Under the pieces are notes generated by a model. It had not been told where the DNA came from. It saw only the letters and a program-made list of their open reading frames with translations, and searched no databases. Below, in pieces: positions 1 through 6,462 of a stretch of 8,053 bases of DNA. Positions within the stretch are counted from its first letter, which is position 1. Each line of letters opens with the position of its first letter. The DNA lies in contig DTSC01000351.1 of the NCBI GenBank assembly GCA_012965625.1, positions 1 to 8,053 on the forward strand. Direction: 5' to 3'. A program made the translations under genes and the position numbers. The stretch is from Flavobacteriales bacterium (GTDB lineage: Bacteria > Bacteroidota > Bacteroidia > NORP154).

Positions 1-749
1 TTGCGGATAGAATAGTTCCGGCCTTGGAGTGGGAGAAAAAAGGAAACGATGTTAGGAAGAACAGCTTGATGCAATTGGATATGCTAGCTACTAATAAATG
101 GAATAGGCCCGTTTATTTTGCCATTACGGTTGGAAGTGATTCTTATTTGCAGTTGGAGGAATACTTTCAGCTGGAAGGCCTTGCTTACAGGTTGGTTCCT
201 ATCAAAACCAAGGGTCAGGGAGGACAAGTTGGCCGGGTGGATACGGATATCATGTATGATAACGTTATGAACAAATTTAAGTGGGGTGGCATGGAAGGTG
301 ATGTTTATATGAATGAAACCAATATGCGGATGACCTATAATCTTCGCAATAACTTTGCGCGCTTGGCTGATGCTTTGTTAAAAGAAGGTAAAAAGGATTC
401 TGCCATTGCTGTCTTGGATAAGTGTATTGAAGTTATGCCAGATAAGACTATACCTTACAACTTCTTTCTAACACCTATTGCTGAAGGCTATTACAGGGCA
501 GGGCTGCCGGAAAAGGCGAATAAGATCATCAAGAGGTTGATGGAGATCTATGAGGATGACCTTGATTATTATTTGTCTTTGAAAGGGGAAAGGGCAAAAT
601 CTATCAAAAATGAAACACAGCGGGCGATGTCAGTATTTCAGAGGCTGCTTGCTATTGTAAAACGTTACAAGCAAGAAGAACTTATAAAAACGCTGGAGGA
701 GAAATTTGCCAAACTCCAGACAGATTATACCCAGAATCAGCCGCTATGA
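1..749 (+). CDS. DUF2723 family membrane protein, C-terminal fragment (5' end outside window)
   Basis: The frame is open from the first bases of the window (first full codon at 3) to the TGA at 747-749, so this is the last 248 or so residues of a longer protein; the leucine codon at 24 is not a real start. Seen: near the beginning a block reading RPVYFAITVGSDSYLQLEEY followed by FQLEGLAYRLVPIKT, which I recognise as a conserved C-terminal region of Bacteroidota DUF2723 proteins. About residues 115-148 and 157-190 then form helical, TPR-like repeats (LADALLKEGKKDSAIAVLDK, then a second pair ending KIIKRLMEIYEDD), and the charged tail is probably helical or coiled coil. Known: the family consists of large multi-pass proteins whose N-terminal half resembles GT-C glycosyltransferases of the protein O-mannosyltransferase kind. 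That half is missing here, so no membrane segment or catalytic residue can be checked. The soluble tail may act in the periplasm, but this is inference. The gene converges on mqnC. Family call good; biochemical role unknown. Confidence 0.82.
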   Translation, partial: ADRIVPALEWEKKGNDVRKNSLMQLDMLATNKWNRPVYFAITVGSDSYLQLEEYFQLEGLAYRLVPIKTKGQGGQVGRVDTDIMYDNVMNKFKWGGMEGDVYMNETNMRMTYNLRNNFARLADALLKEGKKDSAIAVLDKCIEVMPDKTIPYNFFLTPIAEGYYRAGLPEKANKIIKRLMEIYEDDLDYYLSLKGERAKSIKNETQRAMSVFQRLLAIVKRYKQEELIKTLEEKFAKLQTDYTQNQPL

Positions 750-762
750 TTTTTAGGCAGGG

Positions 763-1926
763 CTAATAGTTAATCACTTGTTGCTCTATTCCTTCAGGGA
801 TTTCCCGGTAATTATACTCCTGGTCTCTGAGCTGTGGCTCAAATCCGGCTTCGCGAATAGACTCCTGAATACCATCTGAAGTAAACCTGTGAGGGGCTCC
901 CGCTGCGGAAACAACGTTTTCTTCTATCATGATAGAACCAAAATCATTGGCGCCGCCGTGTAGGCAAAGCTGTGCCACCTTAGGTCCTATGGTTAGCCAG
1001 GAAGCCTGGAAGTTGATAATATTGGGCAGCATGATCCTGCAAAGGGCCATCATCCTGATATACTCTTCATCGGTAACTTTATTACAGATGCCTTTAACAT
1101 TTTTAAGGATCGTTTCCTCATCCTGGAAAGGCCAGGGAATAAAGGCAAGGAACCCATTGGCATATTCTGGCTTTTCTGATTGCACTTCTCTAAGCATAGC
1201 CAGGTGTTCAAAACGCTCAGCGATGGTTTCTACATGTCCGAACATCATAGTTGCAGAAGAGCTGATGTCGAGCTGGTGGGCAGCTCTCATTACATCCAGC
1301 CATTCCTTGCCTGTACACTTTCCCTTTGAGATTAATCGCCTTACACGATCACTGAGGATCTCTGCCCCTGCTCCCGGAAGGGTGTCTAGTCCAGCGTCTT
1401 TTAAGGCAGAAAGCACTTCTGTATGGGACCTCCCTTCTAATTTGCAGATGTGTGCAATTTCTGGAGGACCAAGTGCATTGAGCTTTAAATCCGGATAAAG
1501 AGATTTTAATTCCGAAAACAAATTGGTATAAAACTTTAACCCCAGCTCCGGATGATGCCCTCCCTGTAACAGTAGCTGGTTGCCTCCGTAGCGATACATT
1601 TCATCTATTTTCTTTTTGTATTCTGAAATACTTGTAACATAAGCCTTTCCTTCATTGTTCTCCGCTTCTTTTACATCTGATAATAACGCTTTTGTGGGAG
1701 GCACAAAAAAATTACAGAATTTGCAATTTGCAAGGCATACATTGGTCGTGTTTGCGTTTCTGTCTATCTGCCATGTAACCTTTTTGTCGGGCTTTTGTAT
1801 CTTCCTTAGCTCATTGGCAACGAAGGTAAGCTCGGCTGTAGAAACATTCTCAAAAATAAATTGTCCCTCTTTTGGACTGAGAAATTCAAAATCTAATCCT
1901 CTCCTTAATAGCTTTTCGCTGTTCAT
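763..1926 (-). CDS. mqnC: Cyclic dehypoxanthinyl futalosine synthase (MqnC), radical SAM
   Basis: A 387-residue radical SAM enzyme that cyclises dehypoxanthine futalosine in the futalosine route to menaquinone; expected to be cytosolic. Seen: the CxxxCxxC cluster motif at C64, C68 and C71 (CLANCKFC) for the 4Fe-4S cluster that cleaves S-adenosylmethionine; QGGHHP at 121-126; ALGPPEIAHI at 151-160; LPGAGAEILSDRVRRLISKG at about 183-202; ATMMFGHVET at 225-234; FIPWPFQ at 262-268; and the C-terminal GGANDFGSIMIEENV at about 324-338. The last blocks and the FIPW motif favour MqnC over its relative MqnE and over the CofH/FbiC enzymes of F420 synthesis. Between NFF (72-74) and AYVTSI there are about 20 residues, longer than I expect for the family. 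The ATG (read at 1926-1924) gives an N-terminus (LDFEFLSPKEG) that fits the family. It is a single gene on this strand, divergent from pepA and convergent with the DUF2723 gene. No other menaquinone gene is in view, as is common for this scattered pathway. Confidence 0.93.
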   Translation of the reverse strand: MNSEKLLRRGLDFEFLSPKEGQFIFENVSTAELTFVANELRKIQKPDKKVTWQIDRNANTTNVCLANCKFCNFFVPPTKALLSDVKEAENNEGKAYVTSISEYKKKIDEMYRYGGNQLLLQGGHHPELGLKFYTNLFSELKSLYPDLKLNALGPPEIAHICKLEGRSHTEVLSALKDAGLDTLPGAGAEILSDRVRRLISKGKCTGKEWLDVMRAAHQLDISSSATMMFGHVETIAERFEHLAMLREVQSEKPEYANGFLAFIPWPFQDEETILKNVKGICNKVTDEEYIRMMALCRIMLPNIINFQASWLTIGPKVAQLCLHGGANDFGSIMIEENVVSAAGAPHRFTSDGIQESIREAGFEPQLRDQEYNYREIPEGIEQQVINY

Positions 1927-1943
1927 TGTGAATAATTGAGCTT

Positions 1944-1951
1944 CAAAATTA
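1944..1951 (-). promoter_or_regulatory. Possible -7 promoter element for mqnC
   Basis: On the minus strand these bases read TAATTTTG, an exact match to the Bacteroidota -7 consensus TAnnTTTG. The element sits 17 bases upstream of the mqnC ATG, so transcription would start roughly ten bases before the start codon. I see no clear TTG-type -33 element at the usual distance. In AT-rich DNA such a match can occur by chance, so the call is tentative. Confidence 0.33.
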
Positions 1952-2122
1952 CAAAACCATAAGAGAACTTTATCATCTTTTATTATGATTGGTTTGTTAA
2001 TCTAATAGTATTCACTTGTCTTTTTGGTCTTGTATTTCGGAACATTATGATACAATCTGGAATGATAATCAAATCGGATTCGTACATTCGCAGACAATAA
2101 TAATGCTAAATGTTAGAAGATT

Positions 2123-3565
2123 ATGAGCACGAAAATATCAATAACATCTTCAGTGCCTACAGGAGAGACTTTGGTTCTTTTAGGGACTAAAAAGACTTCA
2201 TGGAAAGGATACAGTTTAAAGTCTGGAGATCTTGATTATATAAAGGTTGAGATCAATAAAAAGGAGAAAGAACTTGTAGAGATCAATCAATACGATCGAA
2301 GGGTTATTGTTCAGCTTATAAAAGCCAAAAAGAATAAAAACCAGCAAAATGAAATGGTTCGTAGAGCAGGTGCTGCTTTGTTGTGTAGTATTAAAGCCAA
2401 TAAGGACACAAAGGTAACGATCGTTGATCTTGCTAATAACCCTGGGGCTGCCTTGGCCCTGGCTGAGGGCATGGCTTTGGGCAATTATACCTTTAACAAG
2501 TATAAAACCAAGAAGGGTAAGGAAAACGTTTCCTTAAATTCCATTAAACTTTATTCTAAAGCAATTAAAAAGGTAATGGTCACTGAGCTTTATAATGTGA
2601 ATAAGGCTACAAGTTATGCGAGATCCTTGGTAAATGAGCCTTTGTCTTATTTGACTGCTACCAAGTTTTCTGCTGAGATCAGAAAGCTGGGTAAAGAAGC
2701 GGGTTTTAAAGTTGAGGTGTTTACCAAGAAAAAAATTCAAGCTTTGAAAATGGGGGGGCTGCTGGCAGTGAATCAAGGGAGCCTGGACCCTCCCACTTTT
2801 AATATTATGGAATGGAAGCCCAGGAAAGCAAAGAACAAGAAGCCCTATGTCCTCGTAGGTAAAGGGGTGGTTTATGATACGGGTGGCTTGAGCTTAAAGC
2901 CGACACACAATTCCATGGATCATATGAAATGTGATATGGGTGGGGCTGCGGCCGTAGTGGGAACGATGTATGCTGTTGCAAAGTCTAAACTACCAATTCA
3001 TATCATTGGCTTAATCCCAGCAACTGACAACCGTCCCTCAGGCAACGCCTATGTTCCCGGAGATGTCATTACCATGCATGACGGCACTTCTGTTGAGGTG
3101 TTAAATACTGATGCAGAGGGAAGATTGATCTTGGCAGATGCCTTGTCTTATGCCAAGCGGTATAAGCCCGAGCTGGTCATTGATTTGGCAACACTTACTG
3201 GAGCCGCTATGATGGCAATAGGTAATTATGGTATTGTGTCCATGCAGGAAGATGCAGAGAAGGAGCATGCGTTATTGAAAGAAAGTGGTGAGGAAAAATA
3301 CGAACGTTTAGCCGAGATGCCTTTCTGGGAAGAATATGGTGAGCTGATCAAATCAAAAATCGCCGATATTAAAAATCTTGGAGGGCCTCATGCAGGAGCT
3401 ATTACTGCAGGTAAGTTTTTACATCATTTTACAGACTATCCTTGGATCCATTTGGATATTGCTGGTCCAGCCTACCTGGATAGTCCGGATGGATATAGGA
3501 CCTTTGGCGGCACCGGAGTGGGAGTACGTCTTCTTTTCCAGTTTTTCCAGAAGAAATGTCAATAA
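2123..3565 (+). CDS. pepA: M17 family leucyl aminopeptidase (PepA-like)
   Basis: A 480-residue cytosolic, two-metal aminopeptidase that removes N-terminal residues from peptides in protein turnover. Seen: a lysine-rich N-terminal domain (about 1-160) and a C-terminal catalytic domain with the family signature NTDAEGRL at 328-335. By comparison with E. coli PepA the metal ligands are K247, D252, D271, D330 and E332, and the catalytic residues K259 and R334; all are present within VGKGVVYDTGGLSLKP (245-260), MKCDMGGAA (268-276) and the signature. The length is close to the roughly 500 residues usual for the family. The ATG at 2123 is the first good start after the spacer, and there is no signal peptide. 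There is no strong Shine-Dalgarno, which is normal in this phylum. pdxA follows after 45 bases with no promoter that I can see, so the two are probably co-transcribed. A run of seven G at 2752-2758 falls in frame (GG after M210). In some bacteria M17 enzymes also bind DNA; nothing here shows that. Confidence 0.94.
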   Translation: MSTKISITSSVPTGETLVLLGTKKTSWKGYSLKSGDLDYIKVEINKKEKELVEINQYDRRVIVQLIKAKKNKNQQNEMVRRAGAALLCSIKANKDTKVTIVDLANNPGAALALAEGMALGNYTFNKYKTKKGKENVSLNSIKLYSKAIKKVMVTELYNVNKATSYARSLVNEPLSYLTATKFSAEIRKLGKEAGFKVEVFTKKKIQALKMGGLLAVNQGSLDPPTFNIMEWKPRKAKNKKPYVLVGKGVVYDTGGLSLKPTHNSMDHMKCDMGGAAAVVGTMYAVAKSKLPIHIIGLIPATDNRPSGNAYVPGDVITMHDGTSVEVLNTDAEGRLILADALSYAKRYKPELVIDLATLTGAAMMAIGNYGIVSMQEDAEKEHALLKESGEEKYERLAEMPFWEEYGELIKSKIADIKNLGGPHAGAITAGKFLHHFTDYPWIHLDIAGPAYLDSPDGYRTFGGTGVGVRLLFQFFQKKCQ

Positions 3566-3610
3566 TTATTGCTTCCTGTCTTTATTATTAGTAGGATATC
3601 ATACCAAATT

Positions 3611-4630
3611 ATGGGCAATCAAAAACCACTTGCAGGGATAAGCATCGGAGACATAAATGGCGTTGGCCCTGAGGTAATACTGAAGACTTTTTCTGATCTT
3701 AATCTGTTTGATGATTGCGTACCCATTGTTTATGGTTCTGCCCAAATTTTAAAAACCCATCAAAAGCGTTTAACTATACCTTCCATAGAGCTTAATGTAA
3801 TTAAGGATGAAAGTGAGGTACAGGAAGGAATCCTGAATGTTCTGGAGCTTGATCTTGCTGTCCCTGAATTATCAATAGGGCAGGATACACCTGAAGGTGG
3901 CAGCTTTGCTTTGGCTTCCTTTGAAGCTGCTGTGGATTCCCTGGCAAAAGGATCTATTGACATTCTAATTACCAGTCCGTTAAACAAGCACAATGTCAGG
4001 TTACCTGGGTTTAAGGGACATACCGGCTATCTGGCAGATAAATTCGGAGCTGATAATTCTTTAATGATCATGTCATCTGATGAGCTGAAGGTGGCATTGG
4101 TAACTGGTCATGTGCCGTTACGTCAGGTTGCCTCACTTATTTCACAAGAACTCATTTTGAAAAAACTGCATATTTTTAATAGTGCTTTAATAGATGATTA
4201 TGGTATCGCAAACCCAAAGATTGCCGTTCTGGGATTAAATCCCCATGCGGGAGATGGTGGTTTAATTGGTGATGAGGAAATTCAGTCTATTTCAAAAGCA
4301 ATCAAAATAGCAAAAGATCAGGGTATTCACGCCAATGGCCCCATTAGTGCTGATGGGTTCTTTGGCTCAAAATCATATAGGTATTATGATGGGGTTCTGG
4401 CAATGTACCATGACCAGGGCCTAATACCTTTTAAAGTCATTGCTTTTGAAAATGGGGTTAACTTCACTGCAGGATTACATGTAGTAAGAACATCTCCGGC
4501 ACATGGCGTAGCATATGATATCGCCGGAAAGAATAAAGCCTCCTCCTCCTCATTTAACAAAGCATTAATACTCGCATGTGATATTCTTTCCAGAAGAAGA
4601 GAGCAGCTTGTTTCAAGCGATAAATATTGA
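3611..4630 (+). CDS. pdxA: 4-hydroxythreonine-4-phosphate dehydrogenase (PdxA)
   Basis: A 339-residue enzyme of the DXP-dependent vitamin B6 pathway. It oxidises 4-phosphohydroxy-L-threonine with NAD; the product decarboxylates and is then joined to deoxyxylulose phosphate by PdxJ to give pyridoxine phosphate. Seen: the N-terminal motif ISIGDINGVGPEV (10-22); substrate-binding H137-T138 in GFKGHTGYLAD; and metal ligands H167 (VTGHVPL), H212 (LNPHAGDGG) and H267 (MYHDQGLIPFK), matching H166, H211 and H266 of the E. coli enzyme with an offset of one. The frame is open back to a TTG at 3569, but those 14 extra residues are not family-like, and the ATG at 3611 places the conserved start correctly, so I chose it. 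The family usually has about 330-350 residues. The gene lies 45 bases after pepA and is probably in its transcript. Near the C-terminus a short TCC repeat (about 4541-4552) encodes a four-serine run at 311-314. pdxJ is not in the window. Confidence 0.95.
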   Translation: MGNQKPLAGISIGDINGVGPEVILKTFSDLNLFDDCVPIVYGSAQILKTHQKRLTIPSIELNVIKDESEVQEGILNVLELDLAVPELSIGQDTPEGGSFALASFEAAVDSLAKGSIDILITSPLNKHNVRLPGFKGHTGYLADKFGADNSLMIMSSDELKVALVTGHVPLRQVASLISQELILKKLHIFNSALIDDYGIANPKIAVLGLNPHAGDGGLIGDEEIQSISKAIKIAKDQGIHANGPISADGFFGSKSYRYYDGVLAMYHDQGLIPFKVIAFENGVNFTAGLHVVRTSPAHGVAYDIAGKNKASSSSFNKALILACDILSRRREQLVSSDKY

Positions 4631-4702
4631 TTCACAAAATAGTTTTATCATCAGTACTTTCGGGCACTCTTAGCCAAAAACATCATTTCTAATTCAATTT
4701 CA

Positions 4703-4710
4703 TACCTTTG
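4703..4710 (+). promoter_or_regulatory. Likely -7 promoter element for the DUF177-rpmF-plsX-fabH block
   Basis: TACCTTTG, followed by CC, is an exact and typical match to the Bacteroidota -7 consensus TAnnTTTG. It lies in the 102-base spacer after pdxA, 22 bases upstream of the GTG of the DUF177 gene, so the predicted leader is only about 15-20 bases. The -33 region is AT-rich without a clear TTTG at ideal spacing. Position, match and the start of a new functional block together make it the best promoter candidate in the window. Confidence 0.6.
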
Positions 4711-4732
4711 CCACCCTTTAAATACCAAAGAA

Positions 4733-5248
4733 GTGAAAGTAGAGAAAGAATATAAGATAGAATTTGCTGGACTCCCCCTGGGAAATAACAATATACAGTT
4801 TCATGTTTCTGACGATTTTTTTGCATCACATGACTATGGAGAGGTTAAAAAGGGCAACGTCCTTATCGATATTCTTCTCATAAAAGATGAGACAATATTG
4901 GTTTTGGAGTTTGAGCTGTCAGGCCAGATAGAACTTATATGTGATCGCTGTGCCCATCCTATGAAGTATGAGCTTAAGGGGCTTAATCAATTGATCGTAA
5001 AATTTTCAGATAATGAGAGCTCCAATACGGAGGAGGTTGTTTTATTGAAAAGAGATTTAGGTGTTTTGCATTTAGCACATAACATTCATGAATTTATTCA
5101 CTTGCTTATACCCCCCAAAAGGCTGCATAAATATGGTGGTTGTGATCAGGCAGTGATGCATAAATTGAAACGCTTGAAGGATGAAAAAAAATTCATTAAT
5201 GGCGATCCGAGATGGGAAGGATTAAAGAATCTAAATATTAATAACTAA
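4733..5248 (+). CDS. DUF177 / YceD family protein (rRNA-linked, partner of rpmF)
   Basis: A 171-residue protein of the DUF177 (YceD) family, found next to rpmF across many bacteria. Known: plant and E. coli members have been linked to 23S rRNA accumulation, so a role in large-subunit assembly is likely; the molecular activity is not settled. Seen: an N-terminal block (EYKIEFAGLPLG) that matches Bacteroidota members; a CDRC pair at C70 and C73 inside LSGQIELICDRCAHPM, the family's conserved cysteine region; a further C137; and the C-terminal DPRWEGLKNL, which is characteristic of the Bacteroidota version. The start is GTG: no in-frame ATG exists upstream within the spacer, and the next methionine is at residue 77, after the conserved start. 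rpmF follows after 48 bases. No signal peptide or membrane segment. Family call strong, function inferred. Confidence 0.88.
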   Translation: MKVEKEYKIEFAGLPLGNNNIQFHVSDDFFASHDYGEVKKGNVLIDILLIKDETILVLEFELSGQIELICDRCAHPMKYELKGLNQLIVKFSDNESSNTEEVVLLKRDLGVLHLAHNIHEFIHLLIPPKRLHKYGGCDQAVMHKLKRLKDEKKFINGDPRWEGLKNLNINN

Positions 5249-5253
5249 TTTTG
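5246..5253 (+). promoter_or_regulatory. Possible internal -7 promoter element for rpmF
   Basis: TAATTTTG matches TAnnTTTG exactly and overlaps the DUF177 stop codon (TAA, 5246-5248). It lies 43 bases before the rpmF ATG, leaving room for a leader of about 35-40 bases that contains a G-run (5271-5275) and an A-rich stretch. No convincing -33 element is visible. A second promoter here would let bL32 be made at a higher level than DUF177, but chance is a fair alternative. Confidence 0.28.
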
Positions 5254-5296
5254 TGGCCTCACCGATAAAAGGGGGACTTAAATAAAAATAGTATCA

Positions 5297-5482
5297 ATGG
5301 CACATCCAAAACGCAAAATATCAAAATCCAGACGAGATAAGAGGAGAACACATTATAAAGCAAAGGTTCCCAACCTTTCGTCATGTACCAATTGTAATGC
5401 ACCCGTGCAATACCATAGAGTATGTCCTGAATGTGGCCATTACAAGGGAAAGCTTGTTGTTGAGAAAACAGTGACCGTTTAA
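5297..5482 (+). CDS. rpmF: Large ribosomal subunit protein bL32
   Basis: A 61-residue basic protein of the 50S subunit. Seen: the usual start MAHPKRKISKSRRDKRRTH, a very basic N-terminal extension that threads into rRNA, then a zinc ribbon with two CxxC pairs at C30/C33 (CTNC) and C43/C46 (CPEC), so this is the zinc-binding (C+) form. The length is typical. The ATG at 5297 gives the standard N-terminus. The leader is A-rich with a GGGGGA about 20 bases upstream, too far for a normal Shine-Dalgarno. It stands between DUF177 (48-base gap) and plsX (38-base gap), an arrangement shared by many bacteria. Confidence 0.97.
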   Translation: MAHPKRKISKSRRDKRRTHYKAKVPNLSSCTNCNAPVQYHRVCPECGHYKGKLVVEKTVTV

Positions 5483-5520
5483 TTTAAGATAAAACTTCAT
5501 TATAATCATTTCTTCCTTGC

Positions 5521-6462
5521 ATGAAGATTGGGCTTGATATCATGGGCGGAGATTTTGCTCCAGACACTACAGTTGCTGGTGCTTTGCTTGCTCAAAAAGA
5601 ATTTCCACCGGAAGTCCAAATTGTCCTTATTGGGAAAGAAGAAGAAATTCGTTCCAGGATTTCTGACGATTTATTGAGGAGCTCCTCCCTTGAGATTGTA
5701 GATGCAAGGGATGTTGTTGAAATGGGGGATTCACCTACTAAAGCTCTTTCAAAGAAGAAAAATTCCAGCATATCCGTTGGGTTTGCGATGCTTAAGAAAA
5801 AAGAGCTGGATGGTTTTGCAAGTACAGGAAACTCAGGGGCTATGCTAGTAGGGGCTATTCAAAGTGTAGGGTCAGTACCAGGGATTTATCGCCCCTGCAT
5901 TACAACTCCTTTTCCGAAAATGAACGGATCGGTTACCATTTTGCTTGATGTAGGAATCAATGCAGATTGTAAGCCAGATGTCTTGTATCAATTTGCTATT
6001 CTTGGCTCTTTATATGCCCAGAATGTATATGGCATTGGTAATCCTCGGGTTGGCCTGCTCAATATTGGGGAAGAAGAAAATAAGGGCAACTTGCTCACGC
6101 AAGCTACACACGAAATGATGAAAGGCACTGAAGATTTTAATTTTGTTGGTAATGTTGAGGGTAGGGATATATTGAATGAAGATATAGATGTGATTGTATG
6201 TGACGGATTTACTGGTAATGTAATCCTAAAGGAAGCTGAGGCGTTTTATGTAGCCATAAAGAAAAGAGGGATATCAGATGAGTATTTTGATAAGTTTAAT
6301 TATGAAAACTATGGAGGTACCCCATTCTTGGGAATAAATGCTCCGGTAGTGATTGGACATGGTAGCTCAAATGATATCGCAATAAAGAATATGGTTATGT
6401 TAACAAAGGAGATAGTTGAGGCTCAATTATCTGAAAAAATTATGGAGGCACTATTGAAATGA
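5521..6462 (+). CDS. plsX: Phosphate acyltransferase PlsX
   Basis: A 313-residue, peripherally membrane-associated enzyme that turns acyl-ACP plus phosphate into acyl-phosphate, the acyl donor for PlsY at the first step of phosphatidic acid synthesis. Seen: the N-terminal DIMGGDFAP (6-14), GDSPTKAL (69-76), STGNSGAM (101-108), LLNIGEEENKGN (179-190), CDGFTGNVILK (227-237) and YGGTPFLGINAPVVIGHGSS (264-283), all signature blocks of PlsX; length is slightly under the usual 320-350. The ATG at 5521 yields the canonical MKIGLDIMGGD start. The gene overlaps fabH by four bases (ATGA at 6459-6462), which suggests translational coupling of the two lipid genes. It follows rpmF in the widespread rpmF-plsX-fabH order. 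Confidence 0.97.
   Translation: MKIGLDIMGGDFAPDTTVAGALLAQKEFPPEVQIVLIGKEEEIRSRISDDLLRSSSLEIVDARDVVEMGDSPTKALSKKKNSSISVGFAMLKKKELDGFASTGNSGAMLVGAIQSVGSVPGIYRPCITTPFPKMNGSVTILLDVGINADCKPDVLYQFAILGSLYAQNVYGIGNPRVGLLNIGEEENKGNLLTQATHEMMKGTEDFNFVGNVEGRDILNEDIDVIVCDGFTGNVILKEAEAFYVAIKKRGISDEYFDKFNYENYGGTPFLGINAPVVIGHGSSNDIAIKNMVMLTKEIVEAQLSEKIMEALLK

Noticed and set aside
735..775. Shared terminator between the convergent DUF2723 gene and mqnC
   Set aside because: I could find only weak AGCC/GGCT pairing with a long loop and no proper stem followed by a T-run.
929..1498. Long open frame on the plus strand opposite mqnC
   Set aside because: It is antisense to a well-supported MqnC with all its motifs, and its translation has no recognisable family features.
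1655..1939. Plus-strand open frame across the start of mqnC
   Set aside because: It overlaps mqnC on the opposite strand and looks like a shadow of it.
2083..2090. TACATTCG upstream of pepA as a -7 element
   Set aside because: It has one mismatch to TAnnTTTG and no -33 partner; the spacing to the ATG is reasonable, but the match is too weak to list as a feature.
3569..3610. TTG start 14 codons upstream of pdxA
   Set aside because: The added residues are not family-like, and the ATG at 3611 gives the usual PdxA N-terminus.
3378..3641. Plus-strand open frame overlapping the end of pepA and the start of pdxA
   Set aside because: It overlaps two well-supported genes in another frame and has no recognisable motif.
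4631..4732. Small gene or RNA in the spacer between pdxA and DUF177
   Set aside because: No open frame with a plausible start and no stable inverted repeat; only the promoter element is supportable.
6136..6143. TAATTTTG inside plsX as a promoter for fabH
   Set aside because: It lies well within coding sequence, more than 300 bases before fabH, and such matches are expected by chance in AT-rich DNA.
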